The notes under the pieces are model-generated. The model saw nothing but the letters and a program-made list of their open reading frames with translations. It did no database searches and had not been told where the DNA came from. DNA of 64,000 bases from JAMLJG01 sp035327585 (GTDB taxonomy: Bacteria > Verrucomicrobiota > Kiritimatiellia > CAIVKH01). Each line of letters opens with the position of its first letter. Within the stretch, counting starts at the first letter, position 1. Position numbers and translations under genes: made by a program. The stretch is taken from assembly GCA_035327585.1 (NCBI GenBank), contig DAOLDD010000020.1, positions 4,495-68,494 on the forward strand. The letters run 5' to 3'. Positions 1-7,582 of the stretch are shown here, piece by piece.

Positions 1-343
1 ATTTCGAGTTGAGCGCGTCGGTGAAGGTATAGCGCCCGAGACGCTTGAGCGGTTCCGCGACGAGGAAGAGCGCGACGACCCAACCGGCGAGGTAGCCGAT
101 GGAGTAGAGGAACCCATCGTAGCCAACCGTCGCGATCATCCCACAGATGCCGAGGAAGGACGCCGCGGAGAGGTAATCGCCCGCGAAGGCGATGCCGTTT
201 ACGCCCCAGTGGATCGTGCCCCCGGCGGCGAAGTAGCTGTGGGCTGATTTTGTTTTGCGGGCGAGCCAGAAGGAGAGCCAGACAACGGCCGTGACGAAAA
301 ATACGAAGATCAGGACGGCGGAGAGGGAGACGTCATAAATCAT
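1..343 (-). CDS. actP: Cation/acetate symporter (ActP-type, SSS family), N-terminal fragment
   Basis: The frame starts with ATG at 343 and runs off the left edge, so only about 114 N-terminal residues are present. It begins MIYDVSLSAVLIF and has a first membrane helix at about residues 8-28, then SYFAAGG, then GDYLSAASFLG at about 56-66 and a GRYTFTDAL stretch. These match the acetate permease branch of the sodium:solute symporter family, which imports acetate and related short acids across the inner membrane. Its ATG overlaps the stop of the upstream DUF485 gene (ATGA), the usual yjcH-actP arrangement. The C-terminal four fifths lie outside the window. Confidence 0.9.
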   Translation of the reverse strand, partial: MIYDVSLSAVLIFVFFVTAVVWLSFWLARKTKSAHSYFAAGGTIHWGVNGIAFAGDYLSAASFLGICGMIATVGYDGFLYSIGYLAGWVVALFLVAEPLKRLGRYTFTDALNSK

Positions 344-642
344 TGTGCGCCTCCGTTGGCCGCTTCGTGCTGCGCGCGCGCCTCATCTTCCATCCGCGAG
401 CAGCGCAGGTGATAGGCGAGGCCCATGCCAACGGCGAGGATGATCAATCCGAACCCGTATACCACCGCGAGATTCAATCCGGCGAAAACCACCTTGCCCA
501 TGAGGGCCGGTTTCGCGGTGCAAATGACGACGAAGCCGAGATAGACCGCGCTGTAGGCGAGGAAGAGACGCACGCCGAGTCGCGCCTTGGCATCGACCGC
601 ATGGTCGGGTTCCGTGGAAACCGGGGCCGGTTCATGAAGCAT
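340..642 (-). CDS. yjcH: DUF485 membrane protein (YjcH-like), partner of ActP
   Basis: A 100-aa protein with two predicted membrane helices (about residues 25-45 and 55-78) and short charged ends, the size and layout of DUF485/YjcH proteins. In enterobacteria yjcH sits directly upstream of actP and is co-transcribed with it; the function of YjcH itself is not established. The start at 642 is supported by an AGGAGG box eight bases upstream. The stop overlaps the actP ATG, implying translational coupling. Confidence 0.85.
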   Translation of the reverse strand: MLHEPAPVSTEPDHAVDAKARLGVRLFLAYSAVYLGFVVICTAKPALMGKVVFAGLNLAVVYGFGLIILAVGMGLAYHLRCSRMEDEARAQHEAANGGAQ

Positions 643-738
643 GGAACGATCCTCCTAGCGGCCGCAATAACCGCATTAGCCCGTTGCCTATACCAGAACC
701 CCGCCCCTCTCCACCATCGGGGATGCCCTGAAGAATCC

Positions 739-821
739 CAGAAAGGGGTCAGTACTATTTATTTACAATCTACGACCGGTTCTATCCTATATTGTAAATA
801 AATAGTACTGACCCCTTTCTG
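739..821. repeat. Long perfect palindrome (31-bp arms, 21-bp loop), REP/RAYT-like
   Basis: The left arm (739-769) and right arm (791-821) are exact reverse complements, separated by 21 bases. The outer ends read gaaaggggtcagtact and its complement, and a further tgacccctttc lies just beyond at 823-833. It fills the gap between yjcH and the 3' end of dgt. A similar 30-base arm occurs at 41155-41184. The AAAGGGGTCAGTA end is of the kind I associate with REP elements mobilised by REP-associated tyrosine transposases (RAYTs); no transposase gene lies in the window. As RNA it would form a very stable hairpin and could also end transcription of the genes on either side. Confidence 0.8.
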
Positions 822-843
822 ATGACCCCTTTCGGGAGGGGGG

Positions 844-2001
844 TTAGCGGGGGAGGGCGAAGCGGTGGAATTCGTCGAGGGCGTAGCGGTCGGTCATGCC
901 GGAGAGGTAGTCGCAGGCGGCGCGCCAGATGCCGTCCTTCGCGATTCGGGAGCGGGCTTTGCCGCCCATGACGTCGGGGTTCTCGACGTAATGAAGAAAT
1001 AGCTTCCGCATCATCGCCGTGGATTCTTTGTTGGCTTTGTCCACGGTGGGCGACCAGTACATGTTTTCGAAAAGAAACTTGCGGAAATCGCGCATGAGTT
1101 CGCGCATTTCGGGTCCGTAGGAGAGAATGCGCTCGGGACTGCGCATGACGTCATCCGGCGAGGCGGGCGCGTAGCGGGCCAGTTGCGCTTCGCTATGGCG
1201 CAGGACGTCCTCCACCTGCATGTCGAGCAGCGCGCGGACGCCCGCGGCGAGACGATGCGCTTCGGCGATGTCCCCGTAGTGCTGCTTAACGCGGGCCGCG
1301 GCGCGTTTCCACGCCTCGGTCTTGAGGAGCTGCTCCTCCGTGAGCAAACCCGCGTCGAGTCCGTCGTCGACATCGTGCGCGCTGTAGGTCATGTCGTCGG
1401 CGACGTCCGCGATCTGCGCCTCCAGGTACTGGTGCGGCCCGATGGGGTGTCCGTCGACCAGGAAACCGGGTATCGCGGCCTGGTGTTTGTAGAGACCAGC
1501 CCGGACCTCCCAGGTGAGGTTCAAACCGGGATGGCCGGGGTAGCTGACTTCGAGTTCCTCGACCCAGCGCAGGCTTTGCAGGTTGTGGTCGAACCCGCCG
1601 TGATCGGCCATCAATTCGTTGAGCGCCTCCTCGCCGGCGTGTCCGAAGGGGCTGTGCCCGATGTCATGCGCCAGGGCGATGGACTCGGTGAGGTCGGGAT
1701 TCGCGCCCAGCGCGCGGGCGAGCGTCCGCCCGACGGCGGTCATCTCAAGGGTGTGCGTCAGGCGGGTGCGATAGTGGTCCGCGGTCCCGTTGATGAACAC
1801 CTGGGTCTTGTATTCCAGCCGCCGGAAACAACGGCTGTGCAGGATGCGGTCCCGGTCGCGCTGGAACTCGGCACGATGCTCGTGCGCGGGTTCTGCATAC
1901 TTGCGTCCCCGCGAGCGGGCGCTGCGGGCGGCGTAGGGCGCGAGGGTCATCTCCTCCAGCGCCTCCGTTTCTTTTCTAGATCGAAGCATGGCGGCTATCA
2001 T
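844..2001 (-). CDS. dgt: Deoxyguanosinetriphosphate triphosphohydrolase-like protein (HD domain)
   Basis: Hydrolyses dNTPs to deoxynucleoside plus triphosphate, controlling the dNTP pool. The 385-aa protein has the family N-terminal block (LAPYAARSARSRGRKYAEP, FQRDRDRILHSRCFRRLEYKTQVF), then the HD metal site: His of LTHTLEM at residue 83 and His-Asp of AHDIGH at 112-113, with a later Asp in QIADVADDMTYSAHD. Length fits the dGTPase-like type 2 family. The start is either ATG 2001 or ATG 1989; the open frame extends much further upstream, but that part lies antisense to the nudix gene and is not family-like. Divergent from the nudix gene with about 40 bases between them. Confidence 0.9.
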   Translation of the reverse strand: MIAAMLRSRKETEALEEMTLAPYAARSARSRGRKYAEPAHEHRAEFQRDRDRILHSRCFRRLEYKTQVFINGTADHYRTRLTHTLEMTAVGRTLARALGANPDLTESIALAHDIGHSPFGHAGEEALNELMADHGGFDHNLQSLRWVEELEVSYPGHPGLNLTWEVRAGLYKHQAAIPGFLVDGHPIGPHQYLEAQIADVADDMTYSAHDVDDGLDAGLLTEEQLLKTEAWKRAAARVKQHYGDIAEAHRLAAGVRALLDMQVEDVLRHSEAQLARYAPASPDDVMRSPERILSYGPEMRELMRDFRKFLFENMYWSPTVDKANKESTAMMRKLFLHYVENPDVMGGKARSRIAKDGIWRAACDYLSGMTDRYALDEFHRFALPR

Positions 2002-2038
2002 AGAGTCTGTTCCGGCGTCGGCAACGACGGACCCGCCC

Positions 2039-2581
2039 ATGCATGAAAAAACATTAGCCCGGAAAACGGTTTTCGATGGACGGCTTGTGCGCGTGGAAAC
2101 GTTGCAGGTCGAACTCGAAAATGGACAAACCGCGTACCGTGAACTGGTCCGACACCAGGGCGCGGTTTGCGTCCTCCTGCGTGCTCCCGATGCGCGTCTG
2201 GCCCTCGTCCGGCAATTTCGCGTCGGCGCCCAGAAGCAGATGCTGGAAGTCGTCGCGGGCATCCTTGATCCGGGCGAAGCGCCGGATGACGCGGCGCGGC
2301 GCGAGGTGCGGGAGGAAACGGGGTTCACCCTGACGCGTCTCGCGCGGATGGGCGTGCTCTATCCAACGCCCGGCTATGTGGATGAACGGATCGTATGCTA
2401 TTATGCCGAGGCTGGCGGGCAGGGGGCACGCGAGCTGGACCATGACGAGCGGGTGGAGGTCGAGTTGCTCGAAGAATCTGAATTTATCGCGCGCATCCGG
2501 AGGGGCGAAATCGAGGACGCGAAAACGCTCGCCGCCTGGTCGCTTTACCAGGCGGGCGCCGCGGAGTCTCCCGCGCCATGA
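2039..2581 (+). CDS. NUDIX hydrolase, ADP-ribose pyrophosphatase type
   Basis: A 180-aa protein with a complete Nudix box at residues 74-96 (Gly74, Glu80, REVREETGF at 88-96), which binds the divalent metals that cleave a nucleoside diphosphate linked to another group. The N-terminal part (TVFDGRLVRVETLQVELENG) and the VRQFRVGAQKQMLEVVAG segment are typical of ADP-ribose/sugar-nucleotide pyrophosphatases (NudF-like). ATG 2039 was chosen because the family starts here; an in-frame ATG at 1988 would add 17 unrelated residues overlapping the divergent dgt start. It overlaps the next gene by four bases and heads a four-gene operon. Confidence 0.87.
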   Translation: MHEKTLARKTVFDGRLVRVETLQVELENGQTAYRELVRHQGAVCVLLRAPDARLALVRQFRVGAQKQMLEVVAGILDPGEAPDDAARREVREETGFTLTRLARMGVLYPTPGYVDERIVCYYAEAGGQGARELDHDERVEVELLEESEFIARIRRGEIEDAKTLAAWSLYQAGAAESPAP

Positions 2582-3921
2582 GTGACGGAAAACCAGCAGA
2601 GAGCCTCTGGTCCCGCATCCGGCACTTTCTCGGTCATGATGCATGGACCGCCGAGCTGTCCTCCGTAACCGGGCTCCGGAGTCTGGTTATACGTCTTCTG
2701 CGCGTCGCACAACTGGTCGGGCGGGGGTTCAGGGAGGATGACCTCGCCGTACATGCGGCGGCGTTAACGTTCTCGACACTCGTCTCGCTGGTGCCGTTGC
2801 TGACGCTCGGGTTCGCGATGTTGAAGGGCTTCGGCGGAGGGGAGGAGGCGTCGGCGCGCCTGGCCGAGTCGATGGCCGCGATGCCGCCGCAATTCCAGGA
2901 ATTTGTCAGTTCGATGATCGACATCGTGTTGCAGGCCAACTTCCGAACGCTTGGCTGGGTGGGCGTGGCGATCCTCTTTGTTACGGCCGTCCAGGTGCTC
3001 GGCAGCATCGAGACCTCCTTCAACCGGGTATGGGGCGTGAAGGAGTCGCGTCCGCTGTGGCGCAAATTCACGAATTATATCAGCGTTACGGTGGTTGTGC
3101 CGGTCCTGATCATGACCGCTTTCGCGGTGAGCGCGTCGCTCAAGAACCAGGTCGTCGCCGCGCATATCGGCGAGACGGCGTGGTTGTACCGGACCTTGCT
3201 GGGACTGACTCCACTCGCGACCGTCTGGTTTGCGCTGTTCCTGTTGTTCGTCTTCATGCCGAACACGCAGGTGAGCCGGCAGACGGCGGGAGCGAGCGCG
3301 TTCCTGACCGCGCTGTTGTGGCTGGGCTGGCAGCGCATCTACATTTCCATGCAGGTCTCGCTGTCGCGCTACGACGCGGTGTATGGCACGTTCGCATCCG
3401 TGCCGATTTTCCTGCTGTGGCTGTACGTGAGCTGGATGCTGATCCTGCTCGGCGCGGAAATCGCCTTCGCCCTGCAGCACCACGTCACCTATCACATGGA
3501 ACGCGTCGCGAGCCAGACGAGCGTCCGGGCGAAGCTTACCCTGGTCGTCGCGATGGTGCTCGATGCGGCGCGCGCATTGCGCGGTGGGCGTCCGCCGCTC
3601 GACGTCGGGGCTTATGCGCAAACGCACCGTGTCCCGGTCCGTCTGCTCAACGACCTTGCCGCGCTGCTGGCCCGCGGCGGGCTGCTCGCCGAGCGCGCGG
3701 ACCAGCCCGGCTGCTTCCTGCTCCTTCGCGACCCGTCCGCCATCCGCGTGCAGGACGTGTTGGATCTGGTTCTTCGCGAAGGCAGCATGCCGGACAGCCT
3801 CAAGGAGGAGCAGGTGGAAGCCGCGGTCGCGCAAGCGGTCCGGCAATTCAATGGTGGCCTCACGCAGGGCCTTTCGGGGTTGACGTTCACCGACTTGATG
3901 GAGCCCGTGCGCACCCCATGA
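2578..3921 (+). CDS. yihY: YihY/BrkB-family inner-membrane protein with C-terminal helical extension
   Basis: A 447-aa protein. The first about 300 residues hold the YihY/BrkB (formerly 'ribonuclease BN') fold: the AAALTFSTLVSLVPLLTLGF segment at about 60-80 and about six membrane helices ending near LLGAEIAFALQHH. YihY function is not firmly established. The last about 130 residues are soluble and resemble a winged-helix module (VPVRLLNDLAALLARGGLL), an arrangement seen in longer YihY homologues. The start overlaps the nudix stop (ATGA), and its own stop overlaps the next ATG, so the run 2039-5401 is one operon. Confidence 0.88.
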   Translation: MSDGKPAESLWSRIRHFLGHDAWTAELSSVTGLRSLVIRLLRVAQLVGRGFREDDLAVHAAALTFSTLVSLVPLLTLGFAMLKGFGGGEEASARLAESMAAMPPQFQEFVSSMIDIVLQANFRTLGWVGVAILFVTAVQVLGSIETSFNRVWGVKESRPLWRKFTNYISVTVVVPVLIMTAFAVSASLKNQVVAAHIGETAWLYRTLLGLTPLATVWFALFLLFVFMPNTQVSRQTAGASAFLTALLWLGWQRIYISMQVSLSRYDAVYGTFASVPIFLLWLYVSWMLILLGAEIAFALQHHVTYHMERVASQTSVRAKLTLVVAMVLDAARALRGGRPPLDVGAYAQTHRVPVRLLNDLAALLARGGLLAERADQPGCFLLLRDPSAIRVQDVLDLVLREGSMPDSLKEEQVEAAVAQAVRQFNGGLTQGLSGLTFTDLMEPVRTP

Positions 3922-4337
3922 AGATCATCGTGGCCGGACGGGATCGTACCGATGAAATGGCTGCCGACCTCCAAGCCGAAGCGTCGCGCATGGAACGGGC
4001 CGGACTGCTCGACATCTTTCCCCCGGAAATTTCGGCGCTTCGCCTGCTAGAGGCGAAGAATCATGCGGAATATCTCGACCGATTCGCGGATCTGGCGCGT
4101 CGTCGCGCGCATGTGGACACCCTTGGGTTCCGCGTTCCCCGCCGGAGCGGCCCGCGCGGCGCGATCGTATTCCACTTCAAGCGTATCCTGTGGAAGCTGC
4201 TGCGCTATCAGCATGACCGGATGGCGTATCGGCAGAATCTCGTCAATTCGAACCTGATCGCGTTGGTGGAACTTCAGGCGGTGGAAATCGCCGAGCTGAA
4301 GCGCCGGGTGAAGGAACTGGAGAATCGCCCGCCATGA
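3918..4337 (+). CDS. Unknown protein with C-terminal coiled coil, partner of a glycosyltransferase
   Basis: A 139-aa soluble, charged protein that I do not recognise. It has no signal peptide or membrane segment. It contains a central basic stretch (RRSGPRGAIVFHFKRILWKLLRYQHD) and ends in a heptad-like helix (LVELQAVEIAELKRRVKELE) that should form a coiled coil. ATG 3918 overlaps the yihY stop, and its stop overlaps the glycosyltransferase start, so all three are probably coupled in translation. The 'HFKRILWKLLRYQ' and terminal coiled-coil style resembles small proteins found next to glycosyltransferases in polysaccharide loci, suggesting a scaffold or adaptor role (inference only). Confidence 0.65.
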   Translation: MKIIVAGRDRTDEMAADLQAEASRMERAGLLDIFPPEISALRLLEAKNHAEYLDRFADLARRRAHVDTLGFRVPRRSGPRGAIVFHFKRILWKLLRYQHDRMAYRQNLVNSNLIALVELQAVEIAELKRRVKELENRPP

Positions 4338-5401
4338 CCCGGCCCGCGATTCACCAGATTCTCAACGGCTTCGCCGAAGGCGACGCGATTTCATCTTGCG
4401 CGCGGATCATGCGCGATGTCGTGCGTGGCTGGGGGTATGCCTCGGAACTTTATGCCCCAATGCGGCACGTCGCGCCCGCCGTGCGCTCCGAATGCCGCCC
4501 GCTGGAGGAGTATCACGGGGCCTCGTGCGACGTTGTGTTGCACCATTATTCAATCGCCTCGCCGGCGGTGGACGTGTTCGACGCGTCGTCCGCTCGCCGG
4601 ATTCTGCTCTACCACAACATCACGCCCGCAGAATTCTACGACGGGTTCGACGACGTCGTTGCGGACCAGTTGCGCGCCGCGCGCGCGCGCATGCCCGCGG
4701 TCGTGCAGCGCGCCGACGCCGCGTGGGCGGTGTCGGACTATAACGCGGCTGAACTCCGCGCCGCCGGTGCGCGCCATGTAGCGGTATTTCCGTTGGTCTT
4801 CGATCCCGGGCCTTTGGATGCGCCGGATGATCCCGAGGTCCGCAAACGTTTTGCCGCACGCCTGACCACGTTTCTCACGGTGGGCCGCGTGGCGCCGAAC
4901 AAGCGGGTCGAGACGCTGATCGAGGCCTTTCGCTGGTACCATCGCGTGCTCAATCCGTACAGCCGCCTCGTGATCGTCGGCTCGGAACGCAGTTGCCCGC
5001 GCTACCACGCCATGCTGCGCATGCTGGCGGGCGACTACGATCTGCCGAACGTTTGTTTTGAAGGCTTTGCGTCGCCCGGCGGACTGCCGACCTACTACCG
5101 CTGCGCGGACGCCTTCGTTTCCACAAGCGAACACGAGGGGTATTGCCTGCCGCTGCTGGAGGCGATGCACTGTGGTGTTCCTGTGATCGCGCATGCCACC
5201 GGCGGCATGCCGGAGGCGATGGGCGGGGCCGGGGTGTTGTACGAAGACCTCACCCCGCCGCAACTGGCAGTCCTGATGCACCGGGTGACGGCGGATGCCG
5301 CCCTGCGCCGGGAGATTCTCGAATCACAGCAGCGCCGTATGGCCGCCGTGCGTGCGCGCAATATCGCCGCCGAACTGCGCGCCCTGCTCGAAGGCGCGTA
5401 A
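4334..5401 (+). CDS. Glycosyltransferase family 4 (GT-B fold)
   Basis: A 355-aa retaining glycosyltransferase of the GT4 type. The N-terminal half begins with ILNGFAEGDAIS, the glycine-rich acceptor-side loop. The C-terminal Rossmann half has TVGRVAPNKRVETLIEAF at about 180-197, and the nucleotide-sugar motif EHEGYCLPLLEAM (E-x7-E) at about 263-275, followed by GVPVIAHATGGMPE. It lacks membrane helices and probably works at the inner face of the membrane on a surface polysaccharide; the sugar cannot be told. Last gene of the 2039-5401 operon. Confidence 0.88.
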   Translation: MTRPAIHQILNGFAEGDAISSCARIMRDVVRGWGYASELYAPMRHVAPAVRSECRPLEEYHGASCDVVLHHYSIASPAVDVFDASSARRILLYHNITPAEFYDGFDDVVADQLRAARARMPAVVQRADAAWAVSDYNAAELRAAGARHVAVFPLVFDPGPLDAPDDPEVRKRFAARLTTFLTVGRVAPNKRVETLIEAFRWYHRVLNPYSRLVIVGSERSCPRYHAMLRMLAGDYDLPNVCFEGFASPGGLPTYYRCADAFVSTSEHEGYCLPLLEAMHCGVPVIAHATGGMPEAMGGAGVLYEDLTPPQLAVLMHRVTADAALRREILESQQRRMAAVRARNIAAELRALLEGA

Positions 5402-5404
5402 GCG

Positions 5405-6493
5405 CTACGAGGCGTCCGGCAGCGCCGCCGGCTCCGCGCCCTGCACGACGCCGTCGATCTGCGCGAGCTTGAGGTCGACTTTTTCGAGTCGCTTCTGGGC
5501 TTCATCGTACTTCGCCCGTGCATTGTCGAGGTGGCCGCCGACGAGGCGGAAGGCGTCGGCGAAGCGCCCGAATTCGACGTGCACGCGGGAGAGCTGGTTG
5601 ATGACCTCGCGCGCTCTTTCCTCGATCCGCATGCCTTTGAGGCCGAGCAGCACGGTTTGCAGATACGCATAAAAGCTGTTGGGCGAGACGGGGATCACGC
5701 GCTTTTTCAGCGCGTATTCAAACAGCGCTCCATCGCCGCCGAGTTCGTCATCCCGGATGATTGTTTCGTAGTAGACGTTCTCCGCCGGGATGTACATGAG
5801 CGCGAAATCGAAGGTGCCCTCGTCGGTCCGGATGTACTTTTTCGCGATGGCGTCGATGTGCTTTTTGACGTCCTGCATGAAAACGCGGCGATGCGTTTTC
5901 TTCTCGTCTTCCGTGGCGGACGCAACGACGCGCTGGAAGTTTTCGAGCGGGAACTTCGCGTCCACGGGCACCATGCCGGCTTTCAGGATGACGACGGCGT
6001 CGACGATCTCGCCGCCCTGGAACGCGTGTTGCATGCGGAAATGATCCGGCGGCAGGATTTGCGCGAGCAGGTCCCCCAGAAACAATTCGCCGATATTGCC
6101 GCGCAATTTTGGGGAACGCAGGATGTCCTGCAGGCTGGCGATGTCTTTGCCGATTTCCGCGAGCCGCTGCGTTTTTTCCGTGAGCTGACCCAGGTTCTGC
6201 CGCACGTCGTTGATGACGCGCGCCGCGCCGTCGAGCCGCTCATCCATTGCCCGGCGATTCCCATCCAGCGAGGTGACGACCTGTCCTTGCAGGGTGGTTA
6301 GCGATTGGCGCAGCCCCTCGACCTGCATGCTGAACGCGCCGACCTGTCCCTTGAGTTCCGCGAGCGCCTGCTGGTCCTCGGGGCGCGGCTTCAACTCGCG
6401 CAGGCTGGCGCGCAGCCAGAGGGCGAGCCCGATAAACGCGGTGAGGCACAGCAGGGCAAGCAGGATCGGGAGATAGGGCATGGGCTGAATCAT
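5405..6493 (-). CDS. rmuC: DNA recombination protein RmuC
   Basis: A 362-aa protein with the RmuC architecture: an N-terminal membrane helix (about residues 7-27), a coiled coil (about 35-110, with LKGQVGAFSMQVEGLRQSL), then the nuclease-like RmuC domain with GNIGELFLGDLL, VVILKAGMVPVDAKFPLENF (Asp and Lys of the PD-(D/E)xK-like core) and FALMYIPAENVYYE. It is thought to limit inversions and process DNA structures during recombination. The gene lies convergent to the glycosyltransferase with a three-base gap. The start at 6493 is three bases from a dispersed ACCACGG repeat; ATG 6481 is an alternative. Confidence 0.9.
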   Translation of the reverse strand: MIQPMPYLPILLALLCLTAFIGLALWLRASLRELKPRPEDQQALAELKGQVGAFSMQVEGLRQSLTTLQGQVVTSLDGNRRAMDERLDGAARVINDVRQNLGQLTEKTQRLAEIGKDIASLQDILRSPKLRGNIGELFLGDLLAQILPPDHFRMQHAFQGGEIVDAVVILKAGMVPVDAKFPLENFQRVVASATEDEKKTHRRVFMQDVKKHIDAIAKKYIRTDEGTFDFALMYIPAENVYYETIIRDDELGGDGALFEYALKKRVIPVSPNSFYAYLQTVLLGLKGMRIEERAREVINQLSRVHVEFGRFADAFRLVGGHLDNARAKYDEAQKRLEKVDLKLAQIDGVVQGAEPAALPDAS

Positions 6494-6495
6494 TA

Positions 6496-6525
6496 ACCAC
6501 GGGGGGCACGAAGGTCACGGAGAAA
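6496..6525. repeat. Dispersed ACCACGGAG-type repeat, copy 1
   Basis: The stretch accacggggggcacgaagg...cacggaga lies immediately upstream of the rmuC start. Related copies occur at 45687-45717 and, inverted, at 37348-37374. The cacggaga at its end can pair with tctccgtg near 6548-6555, forming an eight-base-pair hairpin between the stress-protein gene and rmuC. Such accacggagacacggag sequences are widespread in environmental bacterial genomes; their origin is unclear to me. Confidence 0.5.
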
Positions 6526-6617
6526 GCAGGAGGACATGACCGCCGGTCTCCGTGTTCACCCACATCCGTCAGGGCCTTGCGGCGGTGGATAGCGAAAGCG
6601 GGCGGGGAATTGTCCGG

Positions 6618-7460
6618 TTATCGCACCAGCAACACCGGCTTGTGCGCCGTCGCGATGAGGCTCTGTGTGGTCGAGCCGAGGATCATGTCGCGGATGCGGG
6701 AGTGGCCGTGCGCGCCGACGACGATGAGGGTGCAGCCCAGTTCCTCCGCCTTCATGGCGATCATCTGGTCGGGGCGTCCTTCGACGACGAGTGTGGCGGC
6801 GGCGCATTCATGGGCGCGCGCCAATTGGATGCCGTCCTCCGCAATTTCACGGGCGCGGCGAAGGTCGTGATTTTCAGCGACACTGAGGATGACGAGCGGA
6901 CTGGCGAGTGCGAGCGCGAGTTCGACCGCTTCGTGCAGGGCCTTGCTCGCGTGCGCGCTGCCGTCGACCGCGCACAGGATCTTGTCGATGGGCCGGAATG
7001 CGGCGGGCGTGACGAGGCAGGGCTTCAGGGAGTGGCGGCTTACGCGCTCCACGGTGGAGCCGATAAATTCGCCCGTGAGTTCCGCGTGTTCGCCATTCTG
7101 GCCGAGCACGATCATCTCCGCGCGTGATTCCTCCTCCAGGATGACACGCGCCGGGTGTCCCATCTTGATTACGGCGTCCGCGTCGATGCCCTCGGCCTCG
7201 GCCATGTTGGCGAATGCGGCCACCACGGTCTCGCCTTTTTGCTGGAGCAGGTCGCGAAATTGTTTGAGCTGGCCGCTGAAGGGCTGGGCCCCGATCCAGC
7301 CTGAAATGTCGGCCATCAGGGGGCCTTCGAGCATGCGGGAGTCAAGGACGTGACACCCGGTGAGCGTGGCGTCGAGCCGTTTCGCGAGGAAGATCGCATA
7401 GCGGCAGGCCACGTTTCCGCCTTCTGAACCATCGGTGAACACCATAAGCGTCTTGATCAT
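6618..7460 (-). CDS. Tandem universal stress protein (two Usp domains)
   Basis: A 280-aa cytoplasmic protein built of two UspA domains. The first, about residues 1-145, starts MIKTLMVFTDGSEGGNVACRYA and ends near GSTVERVSRHSLKPCLVTP. The second, about 150-280, starts ILCAVDGSAHASKALHEAVELA and has the ATP-binding style ending VGAHGHSRIRDMILGSTTQSLIATAHKPVLLV (a G-2x-G-9x-G-S/T motif). The second domain should bind ATP; the first has GQNGEHAELTGEFIGST. Its start at 7460 has GGAG nine bases upstream, which excludes the longer frame. Divergent from ftsK. Confidence 0.9.
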   Translation of the reverse strand: MIKTLMVFTDGSEGGNVACRYAIFLAKRLDATLTGCHVLDSRMLEGPLMADISGWIGAQPFSGQLKQFRDLLQQKGETVVAAFANMAEAEGIDADAVIKMGHPARVILEEESRAEMIVLGQNGEHAELTGEFIGSTVERVSRHSLKPCLVTPAAFRPIDKILCAVDGSAHASKALHEAVELALALASPLVILSVAENHDLRRAREIAEDGIQLARAHECAAATLVVEGRPDQMIAMKAEELGCTLIVVGAHGHSRIRDMILGSTTQSLIATAHKPVLLVR

Positions 7461-7546
7461 GCCGTTGATCTCCTTGCACAGTCGGCCACGGCAGAAGTGT
7501 ATGAAAGGTCTTTCGCGCTGTCGAGTCTGTCCGTTGCATACCTCGC

Positions 7547-7576
7547 TTGCCCTTCCCGTATGGCGGTTGATATGCT
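7547..7576 (+). promoter_or_regulatory. Possible ftsK promoter
   Basis: TTGCCC (7547-7552) and TATGCT (7571-7576) are spaced by 18 bases just before the ftsK ATG at 7583. Used as drawn, it would give an almost leaderless ftsK message, which makes it a weak call. Confidence 0.25.
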
Positions 7577-7582
7577 GCACCG

